Shown here one piece after another: positions 53,022-62,421 of a stretch of DNA of 64,000 bases (position 1 is the first letter of the stretch; each line of letters starts with the position of its first letter). Both the position numbers and the translations under genes were made by a program. The notes beneath the pieces are model-generated. The model saw only the letters and a program-made list of their open reading frames with translations. It did not search any database and had not been told where the DNA came from. Origin of the DNA: Martinezella lusitana (GTDB lineage: Bacteria > Pseudomonadota > Alphaproteobacteria > Rhizobiales > Rhizobiaceae); contig NZ_WUEY01000009.1 of NCBI RefSeq assembly GCF_010668395.1, positions 1 through 64,000 on the forward strand, in the 5' to 3' direction.

Positions 53022-54911
53022 ATGACAGCGACCACCGCAGAACAGACCGCCGAGAGCCACGTCTTTGAGGCCGACGTTGCCCGCCTTCTGCATATGATGG
53101 TTCACTCGGTTTATTCGGACAAGGATGTCTTCCTTCGCGAGCTGATCTCGAACGCGGCCGACGCTTGCGAGAAGCTGCGCTACGAGGCCATCGCCGAGCC
53201 CGGCTTGCTTGCGAGCGATCCCGACAGCCGCATCCTCCTGACGCTCGATGCCGATGGCGGCAAGCTCGTCGTGGAAGACAATGGCATCGGCATGAGCCGC
53301 GACGAGATGATCGAAGCGCTCGGCACGATCGCCCGCTCGGGCACGCGCGCCTTCATGGAGCGTATCGAGGCGAACAGGCAGGGCGAGGGCGCCCAGCTCA
53401 TCGGCCAGTTCGGCGTCGGCTTCTACTCCTGTTTCATGGTGGCCGATCGCGTCGACGTCGTCTCGCGCAAGGCAGGTGCCGAGGACGCATGGCTCTGGTC
53501 TTCCGATGGCAAAGGCGGCTACAGCGTTGCTCCTGTCGATGCGGGCGAGGCTCCGGCGCGCGGCACGCGTATCACCTTGCACCTGATGGAGGATGCCAAG
53601 AGCTACGCGTCGCGCTGGACCGTCGAGCGCATCGTCAAGGAACAGTCAGGCCATGTTCCGGTGCCGATCAAGATCGCCGAGACGCTTGGCGAGGAAGCCA
53701 CGCAGCTTACCGACGGCACCGCACTCTGGACGAAGTCGAAGAACGACATCACAGTCGAGGAATACACCGATTTCTATCGCAGCGTTTCCGGTCAGTATGA
53801 CGAGCCGGCATTGACGGTGCATTTCCGCGCTGAAGGCCGTCATGAATATTCTGCTCTCGCCTTTGTGCCCGGTTCGCAGCCGTTCGATCTCTTCGATCCG
53901 GATCGCAAGGGCCGCATGAAGCTCTATGTGAAGCGGGTCTTCATCACCGACGAGGCGGAATTGCTGCCGCGCTATCTCCGCTTCGTGCGCGGCCTTGTCG
54001 ATACGACCGATCTGCCGTTGAACGTCTCGCGCGAGATGATCCAGGAAAGCCCGATCCTGACGGCGATCCGCAAGGGCGTCACCAACCGTATCATCACGGC
54101 GATCGAGAAACAGGCCGAGAGCGACCATGACGCCTTCCTGAAGATCTGGGAGAACTTCGGCAGCCTCATCAAGGAAGGCATCTACGAGGACTTCGAGCGC
54201 CGCTCGCAACTTCTGGCGCTCGCGCGCTTCCGCACGACTGCGTCCGCGGACGGCTACCGGTCGCTTGCGGATTACGTCAAGGATGCCAAGGAGAGCCAGC
54301 AGTCGATCTACTATCTCGTTGGTAGCAGCCTCGAGCAGCTGAAGGCCTCGCCGCAGCTCGAAGGCTTCCGCGCCCGCGGCATCGAAGTTCTGCTGCTCAC
54401 CGATTCCGTCGACAGTTTCTGGGTCACCAATGCTCCGGAATTCGAAGGCAAGAGCTTCAAGTCGATCACGCAAGGCTCCGCGGATCTTGCGCAGTTCAAG
54501 AAACAGGACGAAGACAAGCCGGAAAGCGAAAGCGCGCCCGCGGACGTGCAGGCCTTCCTCGACTACGCCAAGCAGAAGCTCGCCGACGAGGTCTCTGATG
54601 TCCGCGCCTCCGATCGCCTGATCGAAAGCGCTGTCTGCCTTGTTGCTTCCGAACAGGGGTATGACCGGCAGCTTGAGAAGATCCTGCAGGGGGCCGGCCG
54701 TCTGCAGTCCGGTGCCAAGCCGATCCTCGAGATCAACATGGATCACCCCGTCGTCAAAGCCATAGCTGCCAGGGCGGATGCGCCGTCCTTGCGTGACGAT
54801 GCCGCCTTTCTTCTGCTCGATCAGGCGCGTGTTCTCGATGGTGACAAGCCGGCCGATCCGCGTGCCTTTGCCGAGAGATTGGCGCGCCTGATGGAGAAGG
54901 CGCTTCAGTGA
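53022..54911 (+). CDS. htpG: Chaperone protein HtpG (Hsp90 family)
   Basis: This 629-residue protein has the Hsp90 ATPase motifs: ELISNAADACEKLRYEA, DNGIGMSRDEMIEALGTIARSGT and GQFGVGFYSCFMVADRV. The middle domain (RGLVDTTDLPLNVSREMIQES) and C-terminal dimer domain follow at the expected spacing. It helps fold and stabilise proteins under stress. The ATG follows GGAGACTAGACGC. It stands alone. Confidence 0.97.
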   Translation: MTATTAEQTAESHVFEADVARLLHMMVHSVYSDKDVFLRELISNAADACEKLRYEAIAEPGLLASDPDSRILLTLDADGGKLVVEDNGIGMSRDEMIEALGTIARSGTRAFMERIEANRQGEGAQLIGQFGVGFYSCFMVADRVDVVSRKAGAEDAWLWSSDGKGGYSVAPVDAGEAPARGTRITLHLMEDAKSYASRWTVERIVKEQSGHVPVPIKIAETLGEEATQLTDGTALWTKSKNDITVEEYTDFYRSVSGQYDEPALTVHFRAEGRHEYSALAFVPGSQPFDLFDPDRKGRMKLYVKRVFITDEAELLPRYLRFVRGLVDTTDLPLNVSREMIQESPILTAIRKGVTNRIITAIEKQAESDHDAFLKIWENFGSLIKEGIYEDFERRSQLLALARFRTTASADGYRSLADYVKDAKESQQSIYYLVGSSLEQLKASPQLEGFRARGIEVLLLTDSVDSFWVTNAPEFEGKSFKSITQGSADLAQFKKQDEDKPESESAPADVQAFLDYAKQKLADEVSDVRASDRLIESAVCLVASEQGYDRQLEKILQGAGRLQSGAKPILEINMDHPVVKAIAARADAPSLRDDAAFLLLDQARVLDGDKPADPRAFAERLARLMEKALQ

Positions 54912-55191
54912 TCCAATCGAGGTCGGCGCGGCTGAAACGACCGCGCCGACCCGGCCCGCGGAGCGTTGCTGCCGCAGCGCGTCGCCGGCATGCCAGTAAA
55001 CTTGTCTCTAAAAGTCATCTTTTTGTTGCGAGGCGAGCATTCTTCTTTTATAGAAAGCGCAGTTTGGTCGGGCAGTGCCCGGCCACGTAAGCGTTAACGT
55101 CACTCAACGCGTATGATCGAACGGCTCTGCGGCTTCGGTCTGCGCGACTGTGTCCTGCGGATCGAGATCGAAGCGCCTCAAAAGGACACAC
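54912..55191. other. Spacer between htpG and second SIP gene
   Basis: 280 bases with no gene. A TGA-N9-TCT sequence is near 55110, one base off the iron box; I do not call it. Confidence 0.3.
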
Positions 55192-55965
55192 ATGGACAAT
55201 CCCCATACTTCCAATCCGGCGGTCTTTGCACCGAAGATCGAGCGCGTCCGCCATGAGTTGAAGCGGCGCACCCTGACGGTTGCGGCCATCGAAAGGATCA
55301 CGCCGGGCATGTTGCGCCTGCAATTGTCAGGCGATGATCTGGCCGATTTCGTCAGTCTGGCGCCCGACGATCACATCAAGATTCTCGTGCCGGGCGCAGG
55401 CGAGGAGATGGAGCGGCGTGACTATACGCCTCGCCGTTATGATACCGATGCGCGGACGCTGCTGATCGATTTCGCCATCCACGAGGCCGGACCGGTGACC
55501 AAATGGGCGCTCGATGCGCGCATTGGCGATCGATTGGAGATCGGCGGCCCCCGTGGCTCGGCCGTCGTTTCCGGCGATATCGAGAACTGGCTGCTCATCG
55601 GCGATGAAACGGCGCTGCCGGCAATAGGCCGTCGGGTCGAGGAGGCTGCCGCGAATGCACGTATCACTGCGATCGTGGCGGTTGCCGATGCTGGCGAGCA
55701 TCAAATCCTTCAAACCAGCGCGCAGCTCGATATCCGCTGGGCGCATCGGCCCCTGTCGAAAGCTACGGATCCGGCCGCGCTGATGGACATTCTCCGATCC
55801 GTCGACCTGCAGGCCGGAACTTTCGTCTGGATCGCGGCGGAAGCCTCCGTCACGCGTGCCCTGCGTACTTACCTCGTCGAGGAACGCGGCTATCCGCTGA
55901 GCTGGATCAAGGCATCCGGCTATTGGGTGAAGGGCAAGGCTGATACGACCGAGAAATTCGATTGA
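55192..55965 (+). CDS. Siderophore-interacting protein (SIP), short form
   Basis: This 257-residue flavin reductase has FAD motif RRDYTPRRYD and nucleotide segment LIGDETALPAIGRRVEE, closely parallel to the SIP at 44510-45562 but without its DUF2218 domain. It should reduce ferric siderophores or iron chelates with NAD(P)H. It is separated from the siderophore locus by the secreted-protein and htpG genes and has no transporter beside it. Confidence 0.87.
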   Translation: MDNPHTSNPAVFAPKIERVRHELKRRTLTVAAIERITPGMLRLQLSGDDLADFVSLAPDDHIKILVPGAGEEMERRDYTPRRYDTDARTLLIDFAIHEAGPVTKWALDARIGDRLEIGGPRGSAVVSGDIENWLLIGDETALPAIGRRVEEAAANARITAIVAVADAGEHQILQTSAQLDIRWAHRPLSKATDPAALMDILRSVDLQAGTFVWIAAEASVTRALRTYLVEERGYPLSWIKASGYWVKGKADTTEKFD

Positions 55966-56302
55966 ATGAGGGAGGGGCAGGCGACAAGAGGCCACCTGCT
56001 CCTCCCGATATCATGGGCAAGGCATCTTGCCGGAGCAGGTCGCTGCTCCATCTCATGGCACAACTGTGCCGTAACTGCACACGGCGCCCGATGCTAAGAT
56101 TGGGTTCACCGAAACTGAAATCGGAGCAAATTTCGACTTTCTAAATTGCGTGGAATCGCCAAAGGTTAGGCGTGAGGCGTCAAGAGTGGCCACGGCCATC
56201 AGGATCGCTTTGTGGGTTCATGGGGCCGAGCGGGAGGCGGCGCCATGGGCATCATGTGAAGCCCTGCCGTACGCGACGGCGAATGTTGAGGATCGAGGCA
56301 AG
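55966..56302. other. Gene-free stretch upstream of prsD
   Basis: An open frame extends from 56150 into prsD but has poor coding quality before 56303. AAATTTCGAC near 56130 is AT-rich. No promoter can be fixed. Confidence 0.35.
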
Positions 56303-58042
56303 GTGCTTGCTCTCCCGAAAGACCCGCCGCAGAGCTTTGTCGCGTTGATGCTATCGACGCTTCGCAAGGCCTTCCTCGGTATCGCCCTGGCGAGTGCCGC
56401 CATCAACGTCCTGGCACTAACCGGCTCGTTCTTCATGCTCCAGGTTTACGATCGGGTCATTCCGAGCCGCAGCCTGCCGACGTTGTCCGGCCTCGTCATC
56501 ATCGTCGTGACGCTCTTTCTCTTTCAGGGCGTCCTGGAGCTGCTGCGTTCCATGCTGCTTGTCCGCGTCGGCATGTCGCTTGACGAGCGTCTGAACAAAA
56601 GGGTCTTCGGCTCGCTTCTGTTCCTGCCGACGAGAAAGCAGACGTCGGACGATGGCCTGCAATCGGTCCGCGATCTCGAGCAGATCCGTTCGTTCCTCTC
56701 CGGCAACGGCTCGACGGCGCTTTTCGATCTGCCATGGGTGCCGTTCTATCTGATCCTGTGCTTTCTGTTCCACTTCTGGATCGGCTTCACGGCCTTGTGC
56801 GGGGCGTTGTTGCTCGTCAGCCTTACCGTCCTTGCCGAAATGCTGTCGCGTCGACCGGCTCTCGAAGCGGCACGGTCTTCGGCACTCCGTCTCGGGTTTG
56901 CCCAAGCAGCGCGCCGGAACTGGGAGGCTGCCATCGCCATGGGATTTGCCGGTCGTCTCACCGCGAAATGGGCAGCGATGAATGATGAGTATCTTGGCCA
57001 TCAGGCGGCCGCGAGCGCCGTTGCCGGAGCGTTGACCATCGCTGCCAGGATAGCGCGCATGATGCTTCAATCCGGGGTTCTCGCCGTCGGGGCGGTCCTC
57101 GTCATTCGCCAGGAGGCGACGGGAGGCATCATCATCGCCAGTTCGATCCTTGTGAGCCGAGCCCTGGCGCCCGTCGAGCTCGCGATCGGACAATGGAAGG
57201 GGTTTATTGCCGCTCGGCAGGGCTGGACGCGACTTGCGGCGCTTCTTGAGGCTGCGCAGGCAGAGCGGCCGACCTTCGCGTTACCGCCGCCGTCGCGGGA
57301 GCTCAGCGTGGAGAACATCAGCGTTGCATCCCCCGGCGGTCGCGAGCTCATCCTGCGGAATGTCTCGTTCAAAATATCAGCCGGAACGGTGCTCGGAGTG
57401 ATAGGTCCGAGTGCATCGGGCAAATCGTCTCTGGCGCGAGCGATTGCCGGCCTATGGCCGATTGCCATCGGCACCGTGAGGCTCGATCGTGCCGCTCTTT
57501 CGCAGTGGGATACCGACGAACTCGGCGCACATGTCGGCTATCTGCCGCAGGATGTGGACCTCTTTGACGGCTCGATCGCCGAGAATATTTCACGTTTCGC
57601 GGCAGAGATGCGCCCGGAGCCGATCATTGCCGCAGCGAAGGCAGCAGGCGTCTACGACATGATCGTCAAGCTTCCCGAAGGCTTCGACACCAAGATCGGT
57701 GAGGGCGGATCGCGGCTTTCGGCCGGTCAGAGGCAGCGCATCGCCCTGGCGAGAGCACTTTATGCCAATCCGTTTCTGGTTGTGCTCGACGAGCCGAATT
57801 CGAATCTGGATGCGGAAGGTGAAGCGGCGCTGACGGTGGCGCTTGAAGGAGTGCGGGAGCGTGGTGGTATTGCGATCGTCGTTGCCCACAGGCCGAGCGC
57901 CCTGGCGGCTGCCGATACGGTCATGATCGTTGCCGGTGGTCAGATTCAGGCATTCGGCCCCAAGAAAGAGATCCTCGGGCCGCCACCCAAACAGGTTGGA
58001 ACGGCACATTTCGCAGTCGCCGGCGGGGAGACGCGTGGATGA
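56303..58042 (+). CDS. prsD: Type I secretion ABC exporter PrsD
   Basis: I take a GTG start (VLALPKDPPQSFVAL) with GAGG six bases upstream; an ATG at 56348 is an alternative. The protein has about 579 residues. The membrane part opens with LRKAFLGIALASAAINVLALTGSFFMLQVYDRVIPSRS, the hallmark of PrtD/PrsD exporters. The ATPase domain has Walker A GPSASGKSS, signature LSAGQRQRIALA and Walker B VVLDEPNSNLD. It overlaps the start of prsE (ATGA). Its likely cargo is the GH16 glycanase encoded next door. Confidence 0.9.
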   Translation: MLALPKDPPQSFVALMLSTLRKAFLGIALASAAINVLALTGSFFMLQVYDRVIPSRSLPTLSGLVIIVVTLFLFQGVLELLRSMLLVRVGMSLDERLNKRVFGSLLFLPTRKQTSDDGLQSVRDLEQIRSFLSGNGSTALFDLPWVPFYLILCFLFHFWIGFTALCGALLLVSLTVLAEMLSRRPALEAARSSALRLGFAQAARRNWEAAIAMGFAGRLTAKWAAMNDEYLGHQAAASAVAGALTIAARIARMMLQSGVLAVGAVLVIRQEATGGIIIASSILVSRALAPVELAIGQWKGFIAARQGWTRLAALLEAAQAERPTFALPPPSRELSVENISVASPGGRELILRNVSFKISAGTVLGVIGPSASGKSSLARAIAGLWPIAIGTVRLDRAALSQWDTDELGAHVGYLPQDVDLFDGSIAENISRFAAEMRPEPIIAAAKAAGVYDMIVKLPEGFDTKIGEGGSRLSAGQRQRIALARALYANPFLVVLDEPNSNLDAEGEAALTVALEGVRERGGIAIVVAHRPSALAAADTVMIVAGGQIQAFGPKKEILGPPPKQVGTAHFAVAGGETRG

Positions 58043-59349
58043 CAGCAAGGGTTTCACCATCGACCGACCGCGCGATCCGCCGCCTGTCCCTGCTGGTGGT
58101 CGCTGCCATCCTGCTGTTGTTCGGCGTCATGGGCGGCCTTGCAATGGCGACCAGGATTTCCGGTGCCGTGATTGCCTCGGGCAGCCTCGTCGTGGACAGC
58201 TACGTGAAACCAGTCAAGCATCTGAAGGGCGGAATCGCCCGTGCGATCCTTGTAAAGAACGGCGATCACGTTGCCGCGGGCCAGGTGCTGGTTCGCCTTG
58301 ACGACACCCAGACCAGGGCAAATCTTTCCATCATCCGCAAACGGCTCGACGAGCTCTCTGCCCGTACCGCGCGTCTGGCATCGGAGCGTGACGACAAGAG
58401 CGACATCGCTTTTCCGGAGGATCTGCTTTCGTCGGCTGGAAGTGCAGATGTCGCTTCTATTCTGGCCGGCGAACGGCAGCTCTTTCGTGATCGTCAGGCA
58501 TCGCGCGAAGGTCAGAAATCGCAACTGCATGAGCGCATTCAGCAGCTGAAGCAGGAGATCGAGGGGCTCGTGGCGCAGGAGCAGGGCAAGCGTCGGGAGA
58601 TCGCCCTGATCGGCAAGGAGCTGGGCAGTCTTGAAGGCCTGCTCAATCAGGGCATTATTTCGGCGACAAAAGTCTACTCCCTGCAGCGCGAAAGCGCCTC
58701 TCTGAACGGCGATCTCGGCAATCTGGTTTCATCCATCGCCCAGACGCGGGGCAAGATTGCCGAAACCGAATTGCAGATCCTTCAGGTCGATGCCGATCAC
58801 AGCTCGGAGGTTTCCGATCAGCTACGTCAGGCGGAAAGCGATCGCGGCCAGTTCTCCGAGCGGTTGATCGCAGCCGAGGACGATCTGAAACGGATCGACA
58901 TCAAGGCGCCGCAGGCGGGCATCGTCGATCAGCTGAGCATTCACGCCGAGGGCGCAGTCGTCTCGCCGGCCGAGGCAATCCTGCAGATCGTTCCCGACAA
59001 GGACGCGCTCGTGGCGGAGCTGAAACTGGCGCCGCAGGATATCGACCAGATTGCCGTCGGACAGGCGGTATCGTTGCGCTTTCCTGCCTTCAATCAGCGA
59101 ATAACGCCTGAACTGAACGGGCATGTGGATACCATCTCCGCGGATCTGGCAACGGATCAACGCTCTGGCCAGAGCTATTATGTCGTGCGGGCAAAGGTGA
59201 CGAAACCGGAGTGGGAGAGGCTCGGACGACTGACGCCACTGCCCGGCATGCCAGTGGAAGCCTTCCTGCAGACGGGCAAGAGAAGTGTTCTGGCCTATCT
59301 GACAAAGCCGATGACCGATCAGATCAGGCGAGCTTTCAAGGAGGATTAG
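58039..59349 (+). CDS. prsE: Type I secretion membrane-fusion protein PrsE (HlyD family)
   Basis: This 436-residue protein has one N-terminal membrane helix (LLVVAAILLLFGVMGGLA), an HlyD barrel start (ASGSLVVDSYVKPVKHLKGGIARAILVKNGD with its lipoyl half), a long coiled-coil hairpin (about 95-260) and a beta-barrel end with the HlyD signature at VVRAKVTKPEW...LPGMPVEAFL. It links the PrsD exporter to a TolC-type outer-membrane channel, which is not encoded here. Confidence 0.92.
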   Translation: MTARVSPSTDRAIRRLSLLVVAAILLLFGVMGGLAMATRISGAVIASGSLVVDSYVKPVKHLKGGIARAILVKNGDHVAAGQVLVRLDDTQTRANLSIIRKRLDELSARTARLASERDDKSDIAFPEDLLSSAGSADVASILAGERQLFRDRQASREGQKSQLHERIQQLKQEIEGLVAQEQGKRREIALIGKELGSLEGLLNQGIISATKVYSLQRESASLNGDLGNLVSSIAQTRGKIAETELQILQVDADHSSEVSDQLRQAESDRGQFSERLIAAEDDLKRIDIKAPQAGIVDQLSIHAEGAVVSPAEAILQIVPDKDALVAELKLAPQDIDQIAVGQAVSLRFPAFNQRITPELNGHVDTISADLATDQRSGQSYYVVRAKVTKPEWERLGRLTPLPGMPVEAFLQTGKRSVLAYLTKPMTDQIRRAFKED

Positions 59350-59400
59350 GGCAATTCCGGGTGCGCCCGGCGCTGTTGTCCGAAGTGGCGCACCGGTTAC

Positions 59401-59438
59401 GACAAAGGGGCGGTCCGCAAGACGGCCGCCCCTTTGTC
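59401..59438. terminator. Bidirectional terminator between prsE and the glycanase
   Basis: GACAAAGGGGCGG and CCGCCCCTTTGTC are perfect 13-base arms. The run of T or A at the ends serves both the rightward prsDE and the leftward glycanase transcripts. Confidence 0.85.
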
Positions 59439-59461
59439 ATTTCATACGTTTCTTTGTCTGC

Positions 59462-60898
59462 TCAGATATGCCAATCCGTCGCATGGGCGGATTGGGCCGA
59501 AGAGGCGAGCTGGGCGGCATGATCGTCGAGAGAATAGGCCTTGATGTAGTCGATCTTCATCTCGGATCCATGGGCAAGTCCGTCCGTCGGAGTGCCCGCC
59601 ACCCCGCCGACGGCGAGATCGACCAGCATATACATCGGACCATGCATGTCGGCCGGCGTATCGGCGTGGGCGACGGCGACGTCGTCGAAATACCAGACGA
59701 TCTGATCCTTGTCCCAGAGCACGCCGTAATTATGGAAGCCGTCGGTACTCGGCACTTCGACCGGGATCGAATTCATGGTGTGTGTGCCGGTGGCATCCGA
59801 ATGAACGGTGACATTGACTGTGTTGGGGTTTTGTCCTCGCATCTCCACCACGTCCAGCTCCGGCGGCCAGGAGCCATCCTCCGGCAGCAGCCAGAAAGCC
59901 GGCCAGACGCCTTGGTCATGCGGCATCTCCGCGCGCATTTCAAAATAGCCGTATGTCTGCGAGAAACTGGAATGAGTGGTCAGAATACCTGAGGTGTAAT
60001 CGTGGTTTTCGACGGTCGACTTCAATGCATCCGGCGTTTGTTTGGCCGTGATGGTCAACACGCCGTCGGAGACGGAAAAAGGGTTTGCGGATGCGGTCGG
60101 CGCATAGGAGGGATTGACGTACCATTGCAGTTCGTCATTCAGGCTGCTGCCCTTCTCCGGCGCCCAGGAATATTTCGCATCCCAGGTGCCCTGCGTTCCC
60201 ACATGCAGTGAAAGACTATTGAAATCGTCGGAAAAAGTCTGGGTCAGCGATGACCTGTCGAGCCCCAGCTGGAACTGGTCTTCGTGAAGGTCGGAGACTG
60301 TCTTGTTGGCAAAGACCAGGCTCTCGCCATTGCCGAGATCGAGCCGGACATCGGCGCCTTCCTGTGTGGAATGGCTGACGACCTGGTCGAACGACGTCAG
60401 ACCATATTGATTGAGCCGGACCTTGTCGTCATCGCTGAAATCGGTGATGAGATCGCTGCCATTCCCCTTGGTGATGATGAAGGTGTCTGCCCCGCCGCCA
60501 CCTGTCAGCACGTCATTGCCGGCGCCGCCATCAATGGTTTGGCTACCGCTGCCGCCGGTGATGATATTGTCGGCATCGTTGCCGTAGGCATGACGGTTGT
60601 CGCCCGTGACCGTCAGATTCTCGAAATTGGCCGGCAGCGTGTAATCCATCCATGTGTTGATGGTATCGATGCCGCCATTCGGCGCTTCAGAGGCGTGGTT
60701 GATGCTGGAGTAGAGATAGTAGATATCGTCGCCTGTGCCGCCCGTCATCGTCACGTTGACGGAGGCGTCGCCCCACATGGAGTCATTGCCGGCTGTGCCG
60801 TAGAGCACAGGTCCGGAGCCGGTGGCGGAGAAGAAGCCTGTCGATGTGCCGCTATAGTAGAGTGGTTGTCCAAGAGCATTCAAAACTGAACTGGGCAT
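59462..60898 (-). CDS. Secreted GH16 endo-glycanase with calcium-binding repeats
   Basis: This 478-residue protein has RTX-type nonapeptides in the N-terminal part (GTAGNDSMWG; GGTGDDIYY; YGNDADNIITGGSGSQTIDGGAGNDVLTGGGGADTF). A GH16 domain of about 260 residues follows, with the catalytic E-L-D-V-V-E in PELDVVEMRG and VWPAFWLLPEDGSWPP. The design is that of ExsH/PlyA, rhizobial enzymes that trim exopolysaccharide and leave the cell by PrsDE. No signal peptide is present, consistent with type I export. The start follows GAGG. Confidence 0.88.
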   Translation of the reverse strand: MPSSVLNALGQPLYYSGTSTGFFSATGSGPVLYGTAGNDSMWGDASVNVTMTGGTGDDIYYLYSSINHASEAPNGGIDTINTWMDYTLPANFENLTVTGDNRHAYGNDADNIITGGSGSQTIDGGAGNDVLTGGGGADTFIITKGNGSDLITDFSDDDKVRLNQYGLTSFDQVVSHSTQEGADVRLDLGNGESLVFANKTVSDLHEDQFQLGLDRSSLTQTFSDDFNSLSLHVGTQGTWDAKYSWAPEKGSSLNDELQWYVNPSYAPTASANPFSVSDGVLTITAKQTPDALKSTVENHDYTSGILTTHSSFSQTYGYFEMRAEMPHDQGVWPAFWLLPEDGSWPPELDVVEMRGQNPNTVNVTVHSDATGTHTMNSIPVEVPSTDGFHNYGVLWDKDQIVWYFDDVAVAHADTPADMHGPMYMLVDLAVGGVAGTPTDGLAHGSEMKIDYIKAYSLDDHAAQLASSAQSAHATDWHI

Positions 60899-61302
60899 GA
60901 TAAACCTCTTCCTTCGTGCCGGACGACCTCCTCCGTCGCGCTAATATGTCTCCTCGCTCATATGCGTCAGATAGCGTGCTTTGTTCTTCTGCCCAGTCCC
61001 GGTGAGAAGTTTTTTCGCCCCAGTACCCACGACAGTTTAATGGGTTGCCAAAAGCACGAGCGTGAGGTTGGAGAGGCGATCGCTCACCACGTTTCCAGGC
61101 CGGATTTTAGAGAGAGGCCTTCACCGTTGCGACGATGGCCGGGTCTAGCTAGGTCGTGCAGATGTCTTCATGGGTTTTGCGATCTTGCGCTGCGTCGAAC
61201 GATGCTGACCGGGAAATCCGTCACGCGCATCGGCCGGATCGCTTCAGCCCCCCGTGTCGTTTCGCCGCCATTTCAATGCTCGTTTCCGGCATGCTGGCGG
61301 GA
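60899..61302. other. Gene-free stretch upstream of the glycanase
   Basis: About 400 bases with the glycanase promoter. An open frame of some 200 codons on the plus strand from 60962 is partly antisense to the next gene and has no motif. Nothing else is supported. Confidence 0.35.
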
Positions 61303-61632
61303 TTACTTTTCAGCGAGTAGACCACCGTTCGGAGCCACCAGTTCGGCATCCAGACGATTATATGTCGCCTGCACCATGTCGAGGTCGTTGAGGCGGCTGA
61401 CGACAGCCAGCTCGATCATCACATTCGCGATTGCAGAATCGATGCGCAAGCGCGACGCAGTATATTTTTCGACAACCAGGGCAAGTGCGGATTCCGCATC
61501 GCCTCCAAGCGCAAAGTACAAATCCAGCGCTTTGTCGAGAAGGATTGCGCTACGGTGAGACGATGTTTGCGAGCCAATATCGCCTTCGCTCTGCACCACC
61601 AGCGCAACCGCTTTGTTTTGTAGTTCACTCAT
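61303..61632 (-). CDS. Conserved-looking small helical protein
   Basis: From the ATG at 61632 (GAGATG upstream) the protein has 109 residues. It is alpha-helical and acidic to neutral (LDKALDLYFALGGDAESALALVVEKYTASRLRIDSAIANVMIELAVVSRLNDLDMVQATYNRLDAEL). Composition and the regular helix pattern argue that it is real; the extension of the open frame upstream is not. No family or function is recognised. Confidence 0.55.
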   Translation of the reverse strand: MSELQNKAVALVVQSEGDIGSQTSSHRSAILLDKALDLYFALGGDAESALALVVEKYTASRLRIDSAIANVMIELAVVSRLNDLDMVQATYNRLDAELVAPNGGLLAEK

Positions 61633-61899
61633 CTGAGACATCTCGCACGCTCTGGAGCCAATCTTTGCCGAAACTGCCCGTCGCTTGGGCAACGGCACTT
61701 TCCGGACTGTATCTAGCGCACGAAGTTTAACGCGAAGCTGACGTGTCGATCCGCACGAAGAGGGAACACCGGATTGAAGTGACGAGGTGGACGGCTCTCC
61801 CGATTGTACATCTTGGCAGCCACGGTTTTGCACAACAATGCCCGGTGCGTAGGCCGCGCGCCTCATCACTCCGGCCTACGCAAGGAGCCGTGGAGTAGT

Positions 61900-62055
61900 C
61901 TCGAGGCTCATGTCCTCGCCTTTGTCACAGCCTGCAACTTCGCCGAACAGCTCAAGGTGCCGCGATGGAGAACGCTGAATTGCCCTGTCAGGCGATCTGC
62001 AACGCTTGGACTGAGCAAGCGTCAATCTTCAGGATCAATCCGATGCTTCAACCTC
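61900..62055 (+). pseudogene. C-terminal fragment of an IS481-family transposase
   Basis: Two frames together give LEAHVLAFVTACNFAEQLKVPRWRT and then PCQAICNAWTEQASIFRINPMLQP. This matches the end of IS481-type integrases (hvmaFVtAYNFAkhLKaLrWRTPfqaIcdaWt...iFkiNPhh). A frameshift sits near 61972 and the catalytic core is absent. The rest of 61633-62421 holds the second porin's promoter and nothing else I can support. Confidence 0.65.
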
Positions 62056-62421
62056 GCCGAAATCTGCCATTGCGCCCAAATTTGGCAACAGCAATCTCAT
62101 TCGTCAGCCTGGCGCCATCGATTCCGATCTCTGGCCCATGCTCTGTGTTCAAAGATCGGCTGCCGCCGATTGCGATTAAAGTAGCCGATGATCGATTCAC
62201 CCTGTGATTGTGTCATTTTCGCAACGGCGAGTAATTTCCAGCGGCATTCACAATAGTTCGGTGCGCTTGGTATCTTGTCAAATCAGTGAAGCAGGTTCAG
62301 GAAATAGTTCGCGGGGCTTACTACTTCGCACCTGATTATAGGGAACGTGAACGGGATGGGGTGGGGAATGCCGACTTTCGGCTTGGTATCTCATACCCAA
62401 TCAAGAAAGATTGGAGTTATT

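Noticed and set aside
55105..55125. Possible iron box before the second SIP gene
   Set aside because: The match is TGA-N9-TCT, not TCA, and is not symmetric outside the core.
56150..56302. N-terminal extension of prsD by 51 codons
   Set aside because: The extension lacks the usual family start and has no ribosome site, while the GTG at 56303 has GAGG in place and gives the normal length.
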